Shown: positions 26,991-36,698, counted from the stretch's first letter. The stretch is DNA of 64,000 nucleotides from Sandaracinus amylolyticus (GCF_000737325.1 NZ_CP011125.1:8494001-8558000), one strand, 5' to 3'. Notes: generated by a model from the letters alone, not told the origin. Numbers and translations are program-made.

Positions 26991-28777
26991 GATCGTGCCT
27001 CCTCGAGGGCCGCGCCCTCGTGCGTGCGCGGCGACGTCGATGCCTCGTCGTGCGCGAGCGGCAGCACGACGGTGAACGTCGAGCCGGCGCCGGGCGCGCT
27101 CTCGAGGAGGATGTCGCCGCCGTGCAGATGGACGACCTCGCGCGCGAGCGCGAGGCCCATGCCCGATCCGCGCGCGCCCTTGGTCGTGAAGTACATGTCG
27201 AAGATGCGCTCGTGATCTTCGGGCGGGATGCCGACGCCGGTGTCGCGGATCGCGAGCCGCACGTTCCCGTCCTCGACGCGCGCCGCGACGTCGACGCGCC
27301 CACCGGACGCGGTGGCGTCGATCGCGTTCACGAGGACGTTCACCAGCGCGCGCACCAGATCGCTCTCGCTCGCGGGCACCCGCAGCCCCGGCGGCACCTC
27401 GTCGCTGAGCTCGATCGCGCCGGCATCCGGGCGCGCGAGCCGCGCGACGTCGAGCGCGCGCGAGACCACGCCGTGCAGCTCGACGGACGTGAAGCGCGGG
27501 CTGCGGTACGAGATGAAGCTCAGCGTGCGCAGGCCCGCGAGCACGTTGCGCCCTTCGTCGATCGTGGTGCGGATGAGGCGCACCCAGCGCGAGCGCTTCG
27601 CGGGATCGGCCGCGCTCGGACGCTCGAGCATCGCCGCCGCGCCCGACGCGGCCTCGAGGTAGTTGCCGAAGTCGTGCGCGAGGCGCTCGGCCATGGCGCC
27701 GAGCGCGTGGAAGCGCTCGGTCTTGAGCCGCTCCTGCTCGTAGCGCACGCGGTCGCTCAGATCGCGCAGCACGGTGACCGCTCCGACGACGTCGCGTCGC
27801 ACCGCGATCGGCGCGCTGCTGACGCTGACCCAGCGCTCCTCGGTGCCGCTCGTGATCTCCACCTCGGCGGCGGCGAGCGGCTCCGCGCCGGCGATCGCGG
27901 ACAAGATCGCGGTGCCGCGCTCGCTGTCGCGCAGCCGATCTGCGAGCGCGCTCACCGGCGCGCCGTCGTGCGCGCCGAGCAGCGATCGCGCCGCAGGGTT
28001 CGCGAGCGTGATCGTCCCCCGACGATCGGTGACGAGCACCGGATCGACCATGTGCTCGAGCACGCGCGCGAGGCGCTCCTGCTCGGCGCGCGCGATCGCG
28101 AGGAGGCGGATCACGTCGACCGACAGACGACCCACGTAGACGAGGATCGGCAGGCCGAGCAGCGCGAGCGCGAACGGCATCGCGAGGCGCGCGTCGTCGG
28201 CCCCGCTCATCGCGGCGACGAGCGAGCGCTTCTCGGCGTCGAGCGCGCCCAGGAGCGTCGCCGCGACCGCCTGGAATTCCGCGTAGACGGGGCCCGGGCG
28301 TGCGGTGTCGGGATCGTCGAGGAGATCGCGCTCGCCGCGCGCCGCGCGCTCCACGAGATCGCGCGATGCGTGCTCCCACGCGCCCTCGAGCGCGCGCAGC
28401 CGCGCGACGTCGCGGCGCCACGCGGCGTCGTCGGTCGCGGCGATCGCCTCGACGCTGTCGAGCGCGGCGCGCAGCGCGATCGCGGCCGACGCGTGATCGT
28501 GGAGACGCCTCTCGTCGGGCCGGTAGAGGAACGCGCGCAGCGCACGCTCGCGCTCGGCCATCGCGCGCGAAGCACGCTCGACCGCGAGCTCCATCGCGCC
28601 GACCTCGAACGTGAGGCGATTCCGGATCGCGCGCCCACGCAGGTAGAGCACGTACGGCACGAGCACCATCAGCGCGACGACGACGGAGATCGCGACCCAC
28701 GACAGACCGAGCTGCGCGGCCCGCCAGTCGCGCTGTACGGCCTGCAGCCAGCCCGAGATGCTGCGCTGCGCGAACAT
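26987..28777 (-). CDS. Membrane histidine kinase with PAS domain
   Basis: 596 residues from ATG 28777. One membrane span near residue 30 (LSWVAISVVVALMVLVPYVLYL) and a second near 190 (FALALLGLPILVYVG) enclose a ~140-residue helical sensor. A PAS domain (VLEHMVDPVLVTDRRGTITLAN) follows. The phosphorylation box is LAHDFGNYLEAA with H368, the HDxxN type rather than HExxP. The ATPase domain has NVLVNAIDA, DTGVGIP and GSGMGLAL. It starts 2 bp after gvpK and is coupled to the receiver gene, so it is part of the gas-vesicle transcription unit. Confidence 0.85.
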   Translation of the reverse strand: MFAQRSISGWLQAVQRDWRAAQLGLSWVAISVVVALMVLVPYVLYLRGRAIRNRLTFEVGAMELAVERASRAMAERERALRAFLYRPDERRLHDHASAAIALRAALDSVEAIAATDDAAWRRDVARLRALEGAWEHASRDLVERAARGERDLLDDPDTARPGPVYAEFQAVAATLLGALDAEKRSLVAAMSGADDARLAMPFALALLGLPILVYVGRLSVDVIRLLAIARAEQERLARVLEHMVDPVLVTDRRGTITLANPAARSLLGAHDGAPVSALADRLRDSERGTAILSAIAGAEPLAAAEVEITSGTEERWVSVSSAPIAVRRDVVGAVTVLRDLSDRVRYEQERLKTERFHALGAMAERLAHDFGNYLEAASGAAAMLERPSAADPAKRSRWVRLIRTTIDEGRNVLAGLRTLSFISYRSPRFTSVELHGVVSRALDVARLARPDAGAIELSDEVPPGLRVPASESDLVRALVNVLVNAIDATASGGRVDVAARVEDGNVRLAIRDTGVGIPPEDHERIFDMYFTTKGARGSGMGLALAREVVHLHGGDILLESAPGAGSTFTVVLPLAHDEASTSPRTHEGAALEEARS

Positions 28778-28779
28778 CG

Positions 28780-29121
28780 TCAGAAGAGCTTCCCGAGCGG
28801 GCCGAGATCGAGACCGAGCTCGTCGGGATCGATCCCGAACTGCTCGCAGAGCTGCACGATGGTCTCCTCGAGGCGCATCAGCGCGAGCCCGATGCGCTCG
28901 ACCTCGTCGTCGTCGAGCGTGCCGTCCTCCATGCGGCGGATCGCCTGGCGCTCCATCAAGCGCCGCAGGAACTCGACGAGCGTCAGCACGAGCTTCACGA
29001 GCGCCCGCTGCGCGTCCTCGGGGTTCGCGTTCCAGCGCGCGCGCTCGGCGTCCTTCTCGAGGCGCTCGCCGAGCTTCGCGATCTCGGCCTCGGCGATCTC
29101 CACGGCGCGCATGCGGCTCAC
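28780..29121 (-). CDS. gvpK: Gas vesicle protein GvpK
   Basis: About 113 residues. WNANPEDAQRALVKLVLTLVEFLRRLMERQAIRRMEDGTLDDDEVERIGLALMRLEE and the ending LDLGPLGKLF match GvpK along its length. GvpK is a minor, essential helical assembly protein of gas vesicles. I take GTG 29121, whose bases overlap the TGA of the upstream gvpF/L gene (GTGA), as in most junctions of this cluster; ATG 29112 would remove three residues. Confidence 0.92.
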   Translation of the reverse strand: MSRMRAVEIAEAEIAKLGERLEKDAERARWNANPEDAQRALVKLVLTLVEFLRRLMERQAIRRMEDGTLDDDEVERIGLALMRLEETIVQLCEQFGIDPDELGLDLGPLGKLF

Positions 29122-29786
29122 GACAGCACCTCCGCGGCGAACGCATAGGGCGGTGACGACGCGCCCGCGACGAGCTGCCAGTCGGGCACCAGCGCGACGA
29201 CGTGCGCGAGCTCCGTGCGGTACGCGGGCTCGCCGTCGCGCGCGACGAGGTGATAGACGCGCCACGCGTCGACGCGGGGGTCGCCCTCGTCGACGCGCTC
29301 CGCGCGGACGTGAGGACGCAGCGCGCGCGTCAGCGCGTCCCACCCCGGAGGTCGCGGGGCCCGCGCTCGTTGCCGCAAGAACCGCGCGCCCGGACCGAAC
29401 GACGCATCGCGCTCGTCGACCGGCGCGACCACCAGCGGAGGCCCGCGCATCGCGCGCACCGTGACCTGCACCGCACCGTGCACGCGCTCGAGCCCTCGAT
29501 GGAGCGCGTCCTCGCGACCGCGCAGGCGCTCGACGAGGCGCGCGGGCTCCGACGCGTGCGCGCCGAAGCGAACGGGCAACACGGCGGGCACCTGCTCCGC
29601 GAGCGTGCGCACCGCCGCGTCGTGGCGTCGCAGCGCGTCGAGGCCTGCGGCAGGCATCGCGGGGAGCTCGGCGGCGATCAGCGTCGCGTGATCGCCCAGC
29701 GCGAACGCCTCGACGCGCGCTCCGTCGATCGACGGCAGCGCATCGGGCGCGCGATCGACGACGGCGAGCGCCCACCACACGCTCAT
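29118..29786 (-). CDS. GvpF/GvpL family gas vesicle protein (copy 3)
   Basis: 222 residues (MSVWWALAVVDRAPDALPSI...). AVRTLAEQVPAVLPVRFGA is the conserved block of GvpF/L, where related proteins read VLPxxFGT, and WQLVAGASSPPYAFA resembles the C-terminal GPWPPYNF block. GvpF/L proteins bind GvpA and help nucleate vesicle growth. It is the most diverged of three homologues in the cluster. Both ends overlap neighbours by 4 nt. Confidence 0.78.
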   Translation of the reverse strand: MSVWWALAVVDRAPDALPSIDGARVEAFALGDHATLIAAELPAMPAAGLDALRRHDAAVRTLAEQVPAVLPVRFGAHASEPARLVERLRGREDALHRGLERVHGAVQVTVRAMRGPPLVVAPVDERDASFGPGARFLRQRARAPRPPGWDALTRALRPHVRAERVDEGDPRVDAWRVYHLVARDGEPAYRTELAHVVALVPDWQLVAGASSPPYAFAAEVLS

Positions 29787-30022
29787 CGCGGCTTCCTCCG
29801 CGTCTCGGGCAGGAGGCGATCGGCCGCGCAGATCATCGCGCTCAGCCCGACGTACACGAGGTCCACGCCCGCGAGGCCGATCACGAGCTCGCCGTGCACG
29901 AGCAGGCCCTTGTCGAGCAGGTTGTCGACGAGATCGAGCAGCGTCGTGTCGGGCGGCAGCACGTGCTCGACGTCGTCGCGATCGGCGTGGGCGCGCACCA
30001 GGTCGTCGATGCGATCGGTCAT
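29783..30022 (-). CDS. Short GvpA-family gas vesicle protein (GvpJ/GvpS-like)
   Basis: 79 residues. TLLDLVDNLLDKGLLVHGELVIGLAGVDLVYVGLSAMICAADRLL is the GvpA-family core: helix, LDKG turn, and two beta strands. It lacks the YLKY tail of true GvpA and fits minor shell or nucleation proteins of the GvpJ/M/S type. Its ATG shares its A with the TGA of the upstream gvpF/L, and its own TGA overlaps the next ATG, so translation is tightly coupled. Confidence 0.85.
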   Translation of the reverse strand: MTDRIDDLVRAHADRDDVEHVLPPDTTLLDLVDNLLDKGLLVHGELVIGLAGVDLVYVGLSAMICAADRLLPETRRKPR

Positions 30023-30792
30023 CACGCGCCTCGCGAGAAGTGGTAGGGCGCCCACGGTCCGTTGAGCTCGAGATCGACGCCGTACCGCGCGAGCTCGGCG
30101 CGCGCCTCCTCGGCGATGCGCTCGAGCTCGGCCTGCGCATCGTGGGGCACGAGGAGCGCGGCCTCGGCGACGAGCTGCGTGGGCGAGCCCTCGGGCGGCG
30201 GGATCCGCAGGTGCGCGCGCGCCGGCGCGGCGAGGCGCTCGACGATCGCGCTCGCGACCTCGGCGGCCTCCACGCGCGCGCCGCGCGTCGCGTCCGCGAT
30301 CTGCTTCTTGCGCGCGAGGAACGCAGCACCGCTCGCAGGCTTCTGCGCGGCGGCATCGCGCTCGCGCGCGACGCGCGCGGCACGCTCGTCGAAGCGCATC
30401 CGCACGCCCCACTCGACGCAGCCACCGACGCGATCGATCGCGGCGCGCACGCTGGCCTCGCGCTCGCGCACGTGATCGCGCGCGCGAGCCTCCGAGCGGA
30501 AGATCGTGAACGCCTTCATCGGCACGAGCGCGTCCGCGTCGAGGAAGAACGAGACCATCTCCTCGTGACGCAGCGCGCGCTCCGAGACCCAGTCGATGTC
30601 GCGCAGGCCCGCGGTGATCACGTCCTCCGACCACGCGCTCGCGTCGACGTCGGCGATCACGAGGTCGATCCCGTCCGCGATCGACAGCAGGCGCGGCGGC
30701 GATCCATCGGGCACGCCACGCGGCGCGCGCTCGAGGCGATCGGGCGACACGCCCGCGACGATGCAGTACGCGTAGATCGCGCGGCCCTTCAT
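30022..30792 (-). CDS. GvpF/GvpL family gas vesicle protein (copy 2)
   Basis: 256 residues (MKGRAIYAYCIVAGVSPDRL). The N-terminal YAYCIV strand, HEEMVSFFLDADALVPMKAFTIFRSE and the ending LELNGPWAPYHFSRG are the conserved GvpF/L blocks. This copy keeps both domains and is of usual length. It is encoded directly after the ArsA-like ATPase, with a 4-nt ATGA overlap. The probable role is gas-vesicle assembly through contact with GvpA. Confidence 0.88.
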   Translation of the reverse strand: MKGRAIYAYCIVAGVSPDRLERAPRGVPDGSPPRLLSIADGIDLVIADVDASAWSEDVITAGLRDIDWVSERALRHEEMVSFFLDADALVPMKAFTIFRSEARARDHVREREASVRAAIDRVGGCVEWGVRMRFDERAARVARERDAAAQKPASGAAFLARKKQIADATRGARVEAAEVASAIVERLAAPARAHLRIPPPEGSPTQLVAEAALLVPHDAQAELERIAEEARAELARYGVDLELNGPWAPYHFSRGA

Positions 30793-32732
30793 CTCGCCAC
30801 CTCCCACTCGCGCGCCCACGCGCGCAGCCCGCGCACTCCACGCGGCGGCACCGCGAGCAGCGGCGCGCGCACCATCTTCGCGTCCCCGGTGCGGAGCGCG
30901 CGGCGCTCGTCGGCTTCGTCCGCGAGCGCGCGCGCGCACGGACCGCACCGCGGCGCCCCATCGCGATCGTCGTCGGCGACGACGATCACCGACGGAACGC
31001 GCATCCCACGCGAGGCGAGAGATCCGAGCAATCGCTCGGTTTCCGCGCGCGGCAGCGCCGCGGCGCGCGTGACCGGGACGAACGCGGTGCGCGCGGGATC
31101 GCGCCACGTCTCGACGACGCGGCCCAGCGAGCGCGACAGCGCGACGAGATCCTCGGCGAGCCCGCCGAGGCCGATCACACCGCGGTACTCGAGCAGCACC
31201 GCGAGCAGCGCCTTCACCCACTCCCGCACCGTCGCCGGCAATGCGAGCAGTCGCTCGGTGTGCCCCCACGGCGCGGTGTCGACGATCACCAGGTCGTAGG
31301 CGTCGTCGAGCGCGTCGAGGATCGCGACGATCGAGAAGAGCTCGTCGATGCCCGGCGGCGCGAGGTCGACGAGGTCGTGCACGATCGCGCGATCGAGCAC
31401 CGGATCGAGCCGCGATCCGCCGCGCAGCGCGTCGAAGACCGCGTCGACGCCGCGCGCGTGCTCTTCCTTGCGGCGCGCGAGCTCCGCCGTCGCGTCGATC
31501 TCGCGCGCGTCGAGGCGGCCTTCGACGCCGGGCACCGGGCGCGGCTCGTCGTCGAGCCGCAGCTCGAGCGCATCGCCGAGCGAGTGCGCGGGATCGGTCG
31601 AGAGCAGCAGCACACGTCGGTCGGGGTGCTGCTCGGCGATCGCGATCGCCGCGGCCGCCGCGCAGCTCGTCTTGCCCACGCCGCCCTTGCCGCCGAACAG
31701 CGCGAGCCGCAGCGACGCATCGGTGACGAACCCGATCGGGTGCGCCGGGCGCGCGCGCGGCGCAGGTCGCGTCGCGCGCGTCTTCGTGGCGATCAGCCCG
31801 CGCCCGTGATCGTCGCGCCCCAGTGCCTCGCCGAGCGCGCGCAGCCCGTCGATCCCGCGCGGCTCCCCCTCGAGCCGCGGCACGAGCCGAACCGGCGCGC
31901 TCGCGCGATCGAGCAGCGCGCCGATCGCGTCGCGCTCGCTCGCGATCCTCGCCTCGCACCGCGCGCACCGCGCGCGCGGCATCGGCGTGACGCGGTTCAC
32001 GACGATCTCGTCGACGCGCACGCCCATCGACGCGAGCGCATCGAGCCCATCGCGCGTCTCCTCGACCGAGAGCGCCTCGGGCAGCGCGACCCACCGCACC
32101 GCGGCGCGCTCGGGATCGCGCAGCCGCTCGCGCGCGTCGCGCGCTTCGCCCTCGATCTCCGCGATCAGCGCGTCTTCGGCGTCCTCGCGATAGCGACCCA
32201 CGGCGAGCGCGCTCGCGACCTGACGATGCTTCTCCTGCATGTCGTCGAGCACGCGCGCGAGCTGCGCGAGCAGCGCCGGCGTGTCGAGCAGCCGCAGCGC
32301 ATGTCCCGTCGGCGCGGTGTCGACGATCACGCGCTCGGGCTCGAGCTCGCGGCGCAGTCGCTCGAGCTCCACGAGCCCGACGAGCTCGTCGACGCCCGGC
32401 AGCGAGAGCCGGAAGAAGCGATCGATCTCCTCGCGCGAGAGGTACGTGCCGCGCGACGCGATCTCGCGCAGCCGCGGCTCGCGCGCCGCGATCCAGCGAT
32501 CGAGCGCGGCGTCCGCGTCCATCTCGAGCGCACGCAGCCGACCTCGACCACGCACCGGCACGCCGCGCGCTTCGGGCCCCAGCGCGCGCCCGAGCGCATC
32601 GCCGAGCGAGTGCGCGGGGTCGGTCGAGACGAGGAGCACGTCGGCGCCCCGCTCCGCCTCGCGGAGCGCGGTCGCTGCCGCACAGCTCGTCTTCCCGACA
32701 CCCCCCTTGCCCGCGAAGAACCGGTACTGCAT
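30789..32732 (-). CDS. Tandem ArsA/Get3-like ATPase inside the gas-vesicle cluster
   Basis: 647 residues made of two homologous ATPase halves. Half 1 opens at once with FFAGKGGVGKTS (K9 and K14, deviant Walker A) and has STDPAHSLGDAL and DTAPTGHALRLL. Half 2 repeats GGKGGVGKTS (K349 and K354), STDPAHSLGDAL and DTAPWGHTERLL. Each half also has a CxxC pair: C256/C259 (CARC) and C596/C599 (CGPC). In Get3 the CxxC of two subunits shares one zinc at the dimer interface. ArsA-type enzymes energise arsenite export or deliver hydrophobic tail-anchored proteins; here a role in handling hydrophobic GvpA is inferred from position alone. No other ars genes are nearby. Confidence 0.88.
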   Translation of the reverse strand: MQYRFFAGKGGVGKTSCAAATALREAERGADVLLVSTDPAHSLGDALGRALGPEARGVPVRGRGRLRALEMDADAALDRWIAAREPRLREIASRGTYLSREEIDRFFRLSLPGVDELVGLVELERLRRELEPERVIVDTAPTGHALRLLDTPALLAQLARVLDDMQEKHRQVASALAVGRYREDAEDALIAEIEGEARDARERLRDPERAAVRWVALPEALSVEETRDGLDALASMGVRVDEIVVNRVTPMPRARCARCEARIASERDAIGALLDRASAPVRLVPRLEGEPRGIDGLRALGEALGRDDHGRGLIATKTRATRPAPRARPAHPIGFVTDASLRLALFGGKGGVGKTSCAAAAAIAIAEQHPDRRVLLLSTDPAHSLGDALELRLDDEPRPVPGVEGRLDAREIDATAELARRKEEHARGVDAVFDALRGGSRLDPVLDRAIVHDLVDLAPPGIDELFSIVAILDALDDAYDLVIVDTAPWGHTERLLALPATVREWVKALLAVLLEYRGVIGLGGLAEDLVALSRSLGRVVETWRDPARTAFVPVTRAAALPRAETERLLGSLASRGMRVPSVIVVADDDRDGAPRCGPCARALADEADERRALRTGDAKMVRAPLLAVPPRGVRGLRAWAREWEVAR

Positions 32733-32745
32733 CGCGGTCTCGCGG

Positions 32746-33051
32746 TCAGCGCTCGTCGTCGTCGTCGTGGACCACGCTCGCCTCGACGCCGGTCACGCGC
32801 ATCGTGCGCGGATCCATCGTCATCGCGGCGTCCCCGCGCGCCTCCTGGATCGCGCGCAGGCGCGCCATCACTTCGCGCTCGATCGCGGCGAGCTCCTCCT
32901 CGTCGATCTCGCCGAGCTCGGCGCGCATCTGCGCTTCGAGCAATCGCTCGCGCAGCTGGGTGTCGTCGTTCAGCTCGCGATCGACGGCCGCGACGACCTT
33001 GTCGAGCACGAAGCGGATCCCGCCGATCAGCAGGCGGTCGAGGACGATCAC
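32746..33051 (-). CDS. gvpG: Gas vesicle protein GvpG
   Basis: 101 residues from GTG 33051. VLDRLLIGGIRFVLDKVVAAVDRELND followed by the charged helix RERLLEAQMRAELGEIDEEELAAIEREVMARL is the GvpG pattern, a small helical accessory protein that associates with GvpF/L during assembly. The last ~25 residues end in an acidic tail (HDDDDER). The start overlaps the upstream gvpF/L stop as GTGA; the ATPase gene begins 13 bp downstream. Confidence 0.88.
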   Translation of the reverse strand: MIVLDRLLIGGIRFVLDKVVAAVDRELNDDTQLRERLLEAQMRAELGEIDEEELAAIEREVMARLRAIQEARGDAAMTMDPRTMRVTGVEASVVHDDDDER

Positions 33052-34037
33052 TGCGCGCGCTCCAGCTTCAGCCGGATGTTGACGAAGTTGTAGGGCGGCC
33101 ACGGCCCCGTGTACTTGAACGTCAGCCGTCCGTCGTAGCGCTGACCGATCTCCTTCACGCGCGCGTCGAACGCCTGCTCCTGATCGCGCGAGACGAGGAA
33201 CGCGGCGTTCAAGATCATCTTGTCGCCGATCGGCTTGTTGGTGCGCGACGCGACCGCGACGTCGCGCAGCGCGTGGAACACCTCGGAGACGTACTGCTCG
33301 GTGCGCGACTGCAGCGTCGCGTCGACGAGCCGCCCGTACTGCATGCGCGCGAAGTACGTCGATCCCTTCTGCGCCGAGATCTCGTCCTTGAGGCGCCGCA
33401 CGTTCTCGTCCTCGCGCTCGATCTCGCGCACGATCTGATCGCGATCCCACAGCACTTTCAGGCCGAATTCGAAGCGATCCTGCATCTTCTCGAGCACGTC
33501 GCGGAACGCGCCCTCGGCCGAGCGCAGGAGCTCGACGATGTCCTCGCGCGTCTTGAAGACGGTGCCGAACGACATCGGGATCACCGTGTAGCCGCGCATC
33601 ACGGTCTCGGCGACGCCCTGGTGCGCGAGCACGTTCTCGCGCGTGGGGTCGTGCACCACGAGCGCGGTGTCGGAGACCACCGCGGCGAGATCGCGGTACG
33701 CGACGGTGTAGACCTCGGCGGGCTCCTGACCGATCCCGATCGCGCCGAAGCTCACCGGCCGATCCGTGCGGATGATGCAGTAGACGTACTTCCCGCGGAC
33801 CGCGCTCTCGTGCGACGGCGCGACCGGCGCGGGGGTGACCGCCGCGAGCGCCTCGGGGACGGGCTTGCGGGCGCGCGTGCGATCGCTCGTCGCAGCCGCC
33901 GCCTTCGCGGTCGCCGCCCCGGGCTTCTTCGCGCTCTTGGTGCGCACCGGCTTCACGCCGCTCTCGGTCGCGGCGCTGCGCGCGCTCGTCTTCGGCGCGG
34001 TCTTCGTCGCTGCGGCTCGGGGCTTCTGCTTCGCCAT
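33048..34037 (-). CDS. GvpF/GvpL family gas vesicle protein (copy 1) with basic N-terminal tail
   Basis: 329 residues. The conserved region starts near residue 83 (GKYVYCIIRTDRPVSFGAIG) and includes GYTVIPMSFGTVFKTREDIVELL, TYFARMQYGRLVDA and the ending FKYTGPWPPYNFVNIRL, all typical of GvpF/L. The first ~75 residues are an added Lys/Ala/Thr-rich tail (KSAKKPGAATAKAAAATS) resembling histone-H1-like tails; its role is unknown. It is followed by gvpG with a 4-nt overlap and preceded by the receiver gene at 31 bp. Confidence 0.9.
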   Translation of the reverse strand: MAKQKPRAAATKTAPKTSARSAATESGVKPVRTKSAKKPGAATAKAAAATSDRTRARKPVPEALAAVTPAPVAPSHESAVRGKYVYCIIRTDRPVSFGAIGIGQEPAEVYTVAYRDLAAVVSDTALVVHDPTRENVLAHQGVAETVMRGYTVIPMSFGTVFKTREDIVELLRSAEGAFRDVLEKMQDRFEFGLKVLWDRDQIVREIEREDENVRRLKDEISAQKGSTYFARMQYGRLVDATLQSRTEQYVSEVFHALRDVAVASRTNKPIGDKMILNAAFLVSRDQEQAFDARVKEIGQRYDGRLTFKYTGPWPPYNFVNIRLKLERAQ

Positions 34038-34068
34038 GGTCGTGCTCCGTCTCCCTCGGGTCGCTCGA

Positions 34069-34524
34069 TCACGCGCGCCGGCGCGCGAGCACGCGCCGCA
34101 CTTCCTCGACCACGCGCTCGGGCAGGCACGGCTTGCTGAGCACGCCGTCGCAGCCCGCGGCGCGCGCCCTCTCGGCATCGCCGCTCAGCGCGTGCCCGGT
34201 GATCGCGATCACCGGGATCTTCTTCGTGCGCGCGTCCGCCTTGAGACGCCGCGTCGCTTCCCATCCATCCATCGATGGCATCGCGAGGTCCATCAGGATC
34301 ACGCTCGGCGCGAGCTCGTGAGCGCGCTCGATCGCCTCCTTGCCGTCGCGCGCCTCGGCCGCGCGGAACCCCGAGAACACGAGGTACTCGCGGTACATCT
34401 CGCGCGCATCGCCGAAGTCGTCGGCGATCAGCACGAGCGGCTCGTCGCCCGCGCCCTTCGCGTGCTCGCCGGTCGCGCGCTTCGCGCCCGGCTTCTTCGC
34501 GCTCGTGGTCTTCTTCGCGGTCAT
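34069..34524 (-). CDS. Single-domain response regulator with basic N-terminal tail
   Basis: 151 residues. After a Lys/Ala-rich leader ([20 protein letters not shown]) comes a receiver: [13 protein letters not shown], phospho-acceptor D79 in [13 protein letters not shown] in IAITGHAL and K in LSKPCLPE. No output domain follows. Its ATG overlaps the kinase stop (ATGA), so it is the cognate partner of that kinase. The leader resembles that of the next gene, the gvpF/L protein. Confidence 0.87.
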   Translation of the reverse strand: MTAKKTTSAKKPGAKRATGEHAKGAGDEPLVLIADDFGDAREMYREYLVFSGFRAAEARDGKEAIERAHELAPSVILMDLAMPSMDGWEATRRLKADARTKKIPVIAITGHALSGDAERARAAGCDGVLSKPCLPERVVEEVRRVLARRRA

Positions 34525-36698
34525 CGCTTCTTCATCCGTGTCGGCAAGCTCAGCTCGAACGTCGATCCCTCGCCCAGCACGCTGACGACCGAGATGTCGC
34601 CGCCGAGCATCCGCGCGAGGCGGCGACAGATCGCCAAGCCCAGGCCGGTGCCGCCGTAGCGACGCGTCGGCGAGCTGTCGCCCTGCTGGAACTCCTCGAA
34701 GATGCGCTCCTGATCTTCCGGCGCGATGCCGATGCCGGTGTCGGCGACCGTCACCGACACGCTGCCGCGCATGCTGCGCGCGCGGATCCGCACCGCGCCC
34801 TCGCGCGTGAACTTCAGCGCGTTGCCGAGCAGGTTCAGCACGATCTGCTTCACCTTCTGGCGATCGCTGCGCAACTCGGCGAGCGCCTTCGGCAGCTCGA
34901 CGCCGACCTCGAGCTGCGAGCGCGCGATGATCGGCTCGAGCTCCGCGACGACCTCGCGCACCACGTCGGCGATCTCGAAGCTCGAGACGTGCAGCGGCAT
35001 GCGCCCCGCCTCGATGCGCGAGATGTCGAGCACCTCGTTCACGATCGCGAGCAGGTTCTTGCCGTTGTCCTCGATGCGCTGCGCCTTCTGCTTCTGCGGC
35101 GGCGTGAGCTCTCCGCTGACGCCCTGGAGCAGCATCGACGTGTAGCCGAGGATCGCGTTCAGCGGCGTGCGCAGCTCGTGCGACATGTTCGCGAGGAACT
35201 GCGACTTCGCGGCCGACGCGCGCTCGAGCTCGACCGCCTGACGGCGCAGGAGCTCGTTCTGTCGAACGAGCTCCGCGGTGGCCTCCTGCACGCGCTGCTC
35301 GAGCTCGCTCGCCGCCTTCTCGAGCTGCTCGTAGAGCCGCGCCTTCTCGAGCGCCTCGCGTCGGTCGTGGAAGATCGTGACGACCGCGTTGAGCTCGCCC
35401 TGCTGGCTCAGCACCTTGCCCGCGATCGCCTCGACCGGCAGCGGCTCGGCGGTGAGCGGCGACACCAGCCCGAGCTCGCCGCGGTAGCGCTGCTCCTCGT
35501 GCCCGCTGAAGAGCAGGTTCGAGACGAACGACGAGAAGTGCGCCTCGTTGCCGCGCACCGCTCGCAGCGCCTCTCCTGGTGCGTCGTCGGGCACGGTGAA
35601 CACGCGCTCCGCGGGCTCGTTCATGAGCAGGATCTCGCCCTGCGGATCGGTCACGACGATCGGGTCCGCGACCGAGTCGATGATCAGCTCGAGACGGTGC
35701 CGCTGCGTGCGCACGTCGGCCTCCGACGCGCGGAGCTTCTTGTACGCGAGCTCGAGCTCCATCGCGGCGCGCCCGAGGTCCGTCACGTTGCGCAGCACCG
35801 AGACGACGCACGTGCCCTCGGCCGCGTCCTTCACGACGTGCGACATCAGCTCGAAGAGCAGGTCGCTGCCCTCGGTCGGATCGACCAGGAGCAGCTCGCT
35901 CGGCGCGGGCTGCTCGGGCCCCGAGAACACCATGCTCGCGAGCGCGGCGCTGAAGAGCATGTTGTTGAGCGCGATCGCGCGGCGTCGTCCTTCGCTCTCC
36001 TCGTCGCGCGACGCGAAGAGGCGCTCGGCGCGCGCGTTCGCGACGAGCAGGCGCCCGTCGGGATCGGTGAGCAGCACGGGATCGGGCACCGCGTTGAGCA
36101 CCGCGAGCATCAGCTGTCGCTCGCGCACGTGGCGCGAGTCGGCTCGTCGCCTCGGCTGCGCGAGCCAGTCACCGAGGATCCCCGCGGCCCACACGACGTC
36201 GTCGCACAGCGCATCGCCGCCCGCGCACGACACGAGCATCAGCCCGAGCGCGATCTCGTCGTCGCTCGCACGCGCGCGCAGCACGAGCGCGTGGAACGCG
36301 GCGCCCCCGAGCAGCGCCGTGTCGCCGGCGCGGAAGAGCACGGGGTCGCGCTGCACGAGCACCGACGCGATCGGCTCGTCCGCACGATCGAGCGGGATCG
36401 CCGGGCTCACCTCGCGCGGATCGAGCCCCGCCGACGCGATCGTCACGCACTGCAGCGCCTCGAGATCGACGAGCCCGACGCACCCGCGCGACACGCCCGC
36501 GACCACGCCCAGCCACGCGAGCACCTCGCTCGCGCACGCGCTCGCGTCCTGCGCGCCGAGCACCGACTGGACGAGCGCGAGGCGCTGCTCGCTCGTCGCC
36601 CTCCCCCGGATCTCGCGCACACCCGAGCGCGGCGATCGTGAGTCCCTCGATCGCTGCGTCGCTCGACGTCGCGTCGCTCCCTCGGACGACATGCTCAC
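34521..36698 (-). CDS. Soluble histidine kinase with GAF-like and PAS domains, between gvpA and gvpF/L
   Basis: 725 residues from GTG 36698 (ATG 36692 alternative). A GAF-like region (residues ~35-180) is followed by two PAS domains ([42 protein letters not shown]), a coiled coil ([15 protein letters not shown]), the phosphorylation box [16 protein letters not shown] with H507, and an ATPase domain with [20 protein letters not shown] and GGTGLGLAI. No membrane span is present. The gene abuts gvpA (stop then start without gap) and overlaps its response regulator, so it is integral to the gas-vesicle operon and may tune buoyancy genes to a cytosolic signal. Confidence 0.88.
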   Translation of the reverse strand: MSMSSEGATRRRATQRSRDSRSPRSGVREIRGRATSEQRLALVQSVLGAQDASACASEVLAWLGVVAGVSRGCVGLVDLEALQCVTIASAGLDPREVSPAIPLDRADEPIASVLVQRDPVLFRAGDTALLGGAAFHALVLRARASDDEIALGLMLVSCAGGDALCDDVVWAAGILGDWLAQPRRRADSRHVRERQLMLAVLNAVPDPVLLTDPDGRLLVANARAERLFASRDEESEGRRRAIALNNMLFSAALASMVFSGPEQPAPSELLLVDPTEGSDLLFELMSHVVKDAAEGTCVVSVLRNVTDLGRAAMELELAYKKLRASEADVRTQRHRLELIIDSVADPIVVTDPQGEILLMNEPAERVFTVPDDAPGEALRAVRGNEAHFSSFVSNLLFSGHEEQRYRGELGLVSPLTAEPLPVEAIAGKVLSQQGELNAVVTIFHDRREALEKARLYEQLEKAASELEQRVQEATAELVRQNELLRRQAVELERASAAKSQFLANMSHELRTPLNAILGYTSMLLQGVSGELTPPQKQKAQRIEDNGKNLLAIVNEVLDISRIEAGRMPLHVSSFEIADVVREVVAELEPIIARSQLEVGVELPKALAELRSDRQKVKQIVLNLLGNALKFTREGAVRIRARSMRGSVSVTVADTGIGIAPEDQERIFEEFQQGDSSPTRRYGGTGLGLAICRRLARMLGGDISVVSVLGEGSTFELSLPTRMKKR

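Noticed and set aside
30789-32732. Reading the ArsA-like protein as arsenic resistance
   Set aside because: No arsB, arsD, arsC or arsR lies nearby, and the gene overlaps gas-vesicle genes on one side and follows gvpG by 13 bp on the other.
31260-34139. A 959-codon plus-strand frame across the ArsA-like and gvp genes
   Set aside because: Its translation is Arg/Ala/Asp-rich without motifs, and the minus strand encodes clear ArsA and Gvp proteins.
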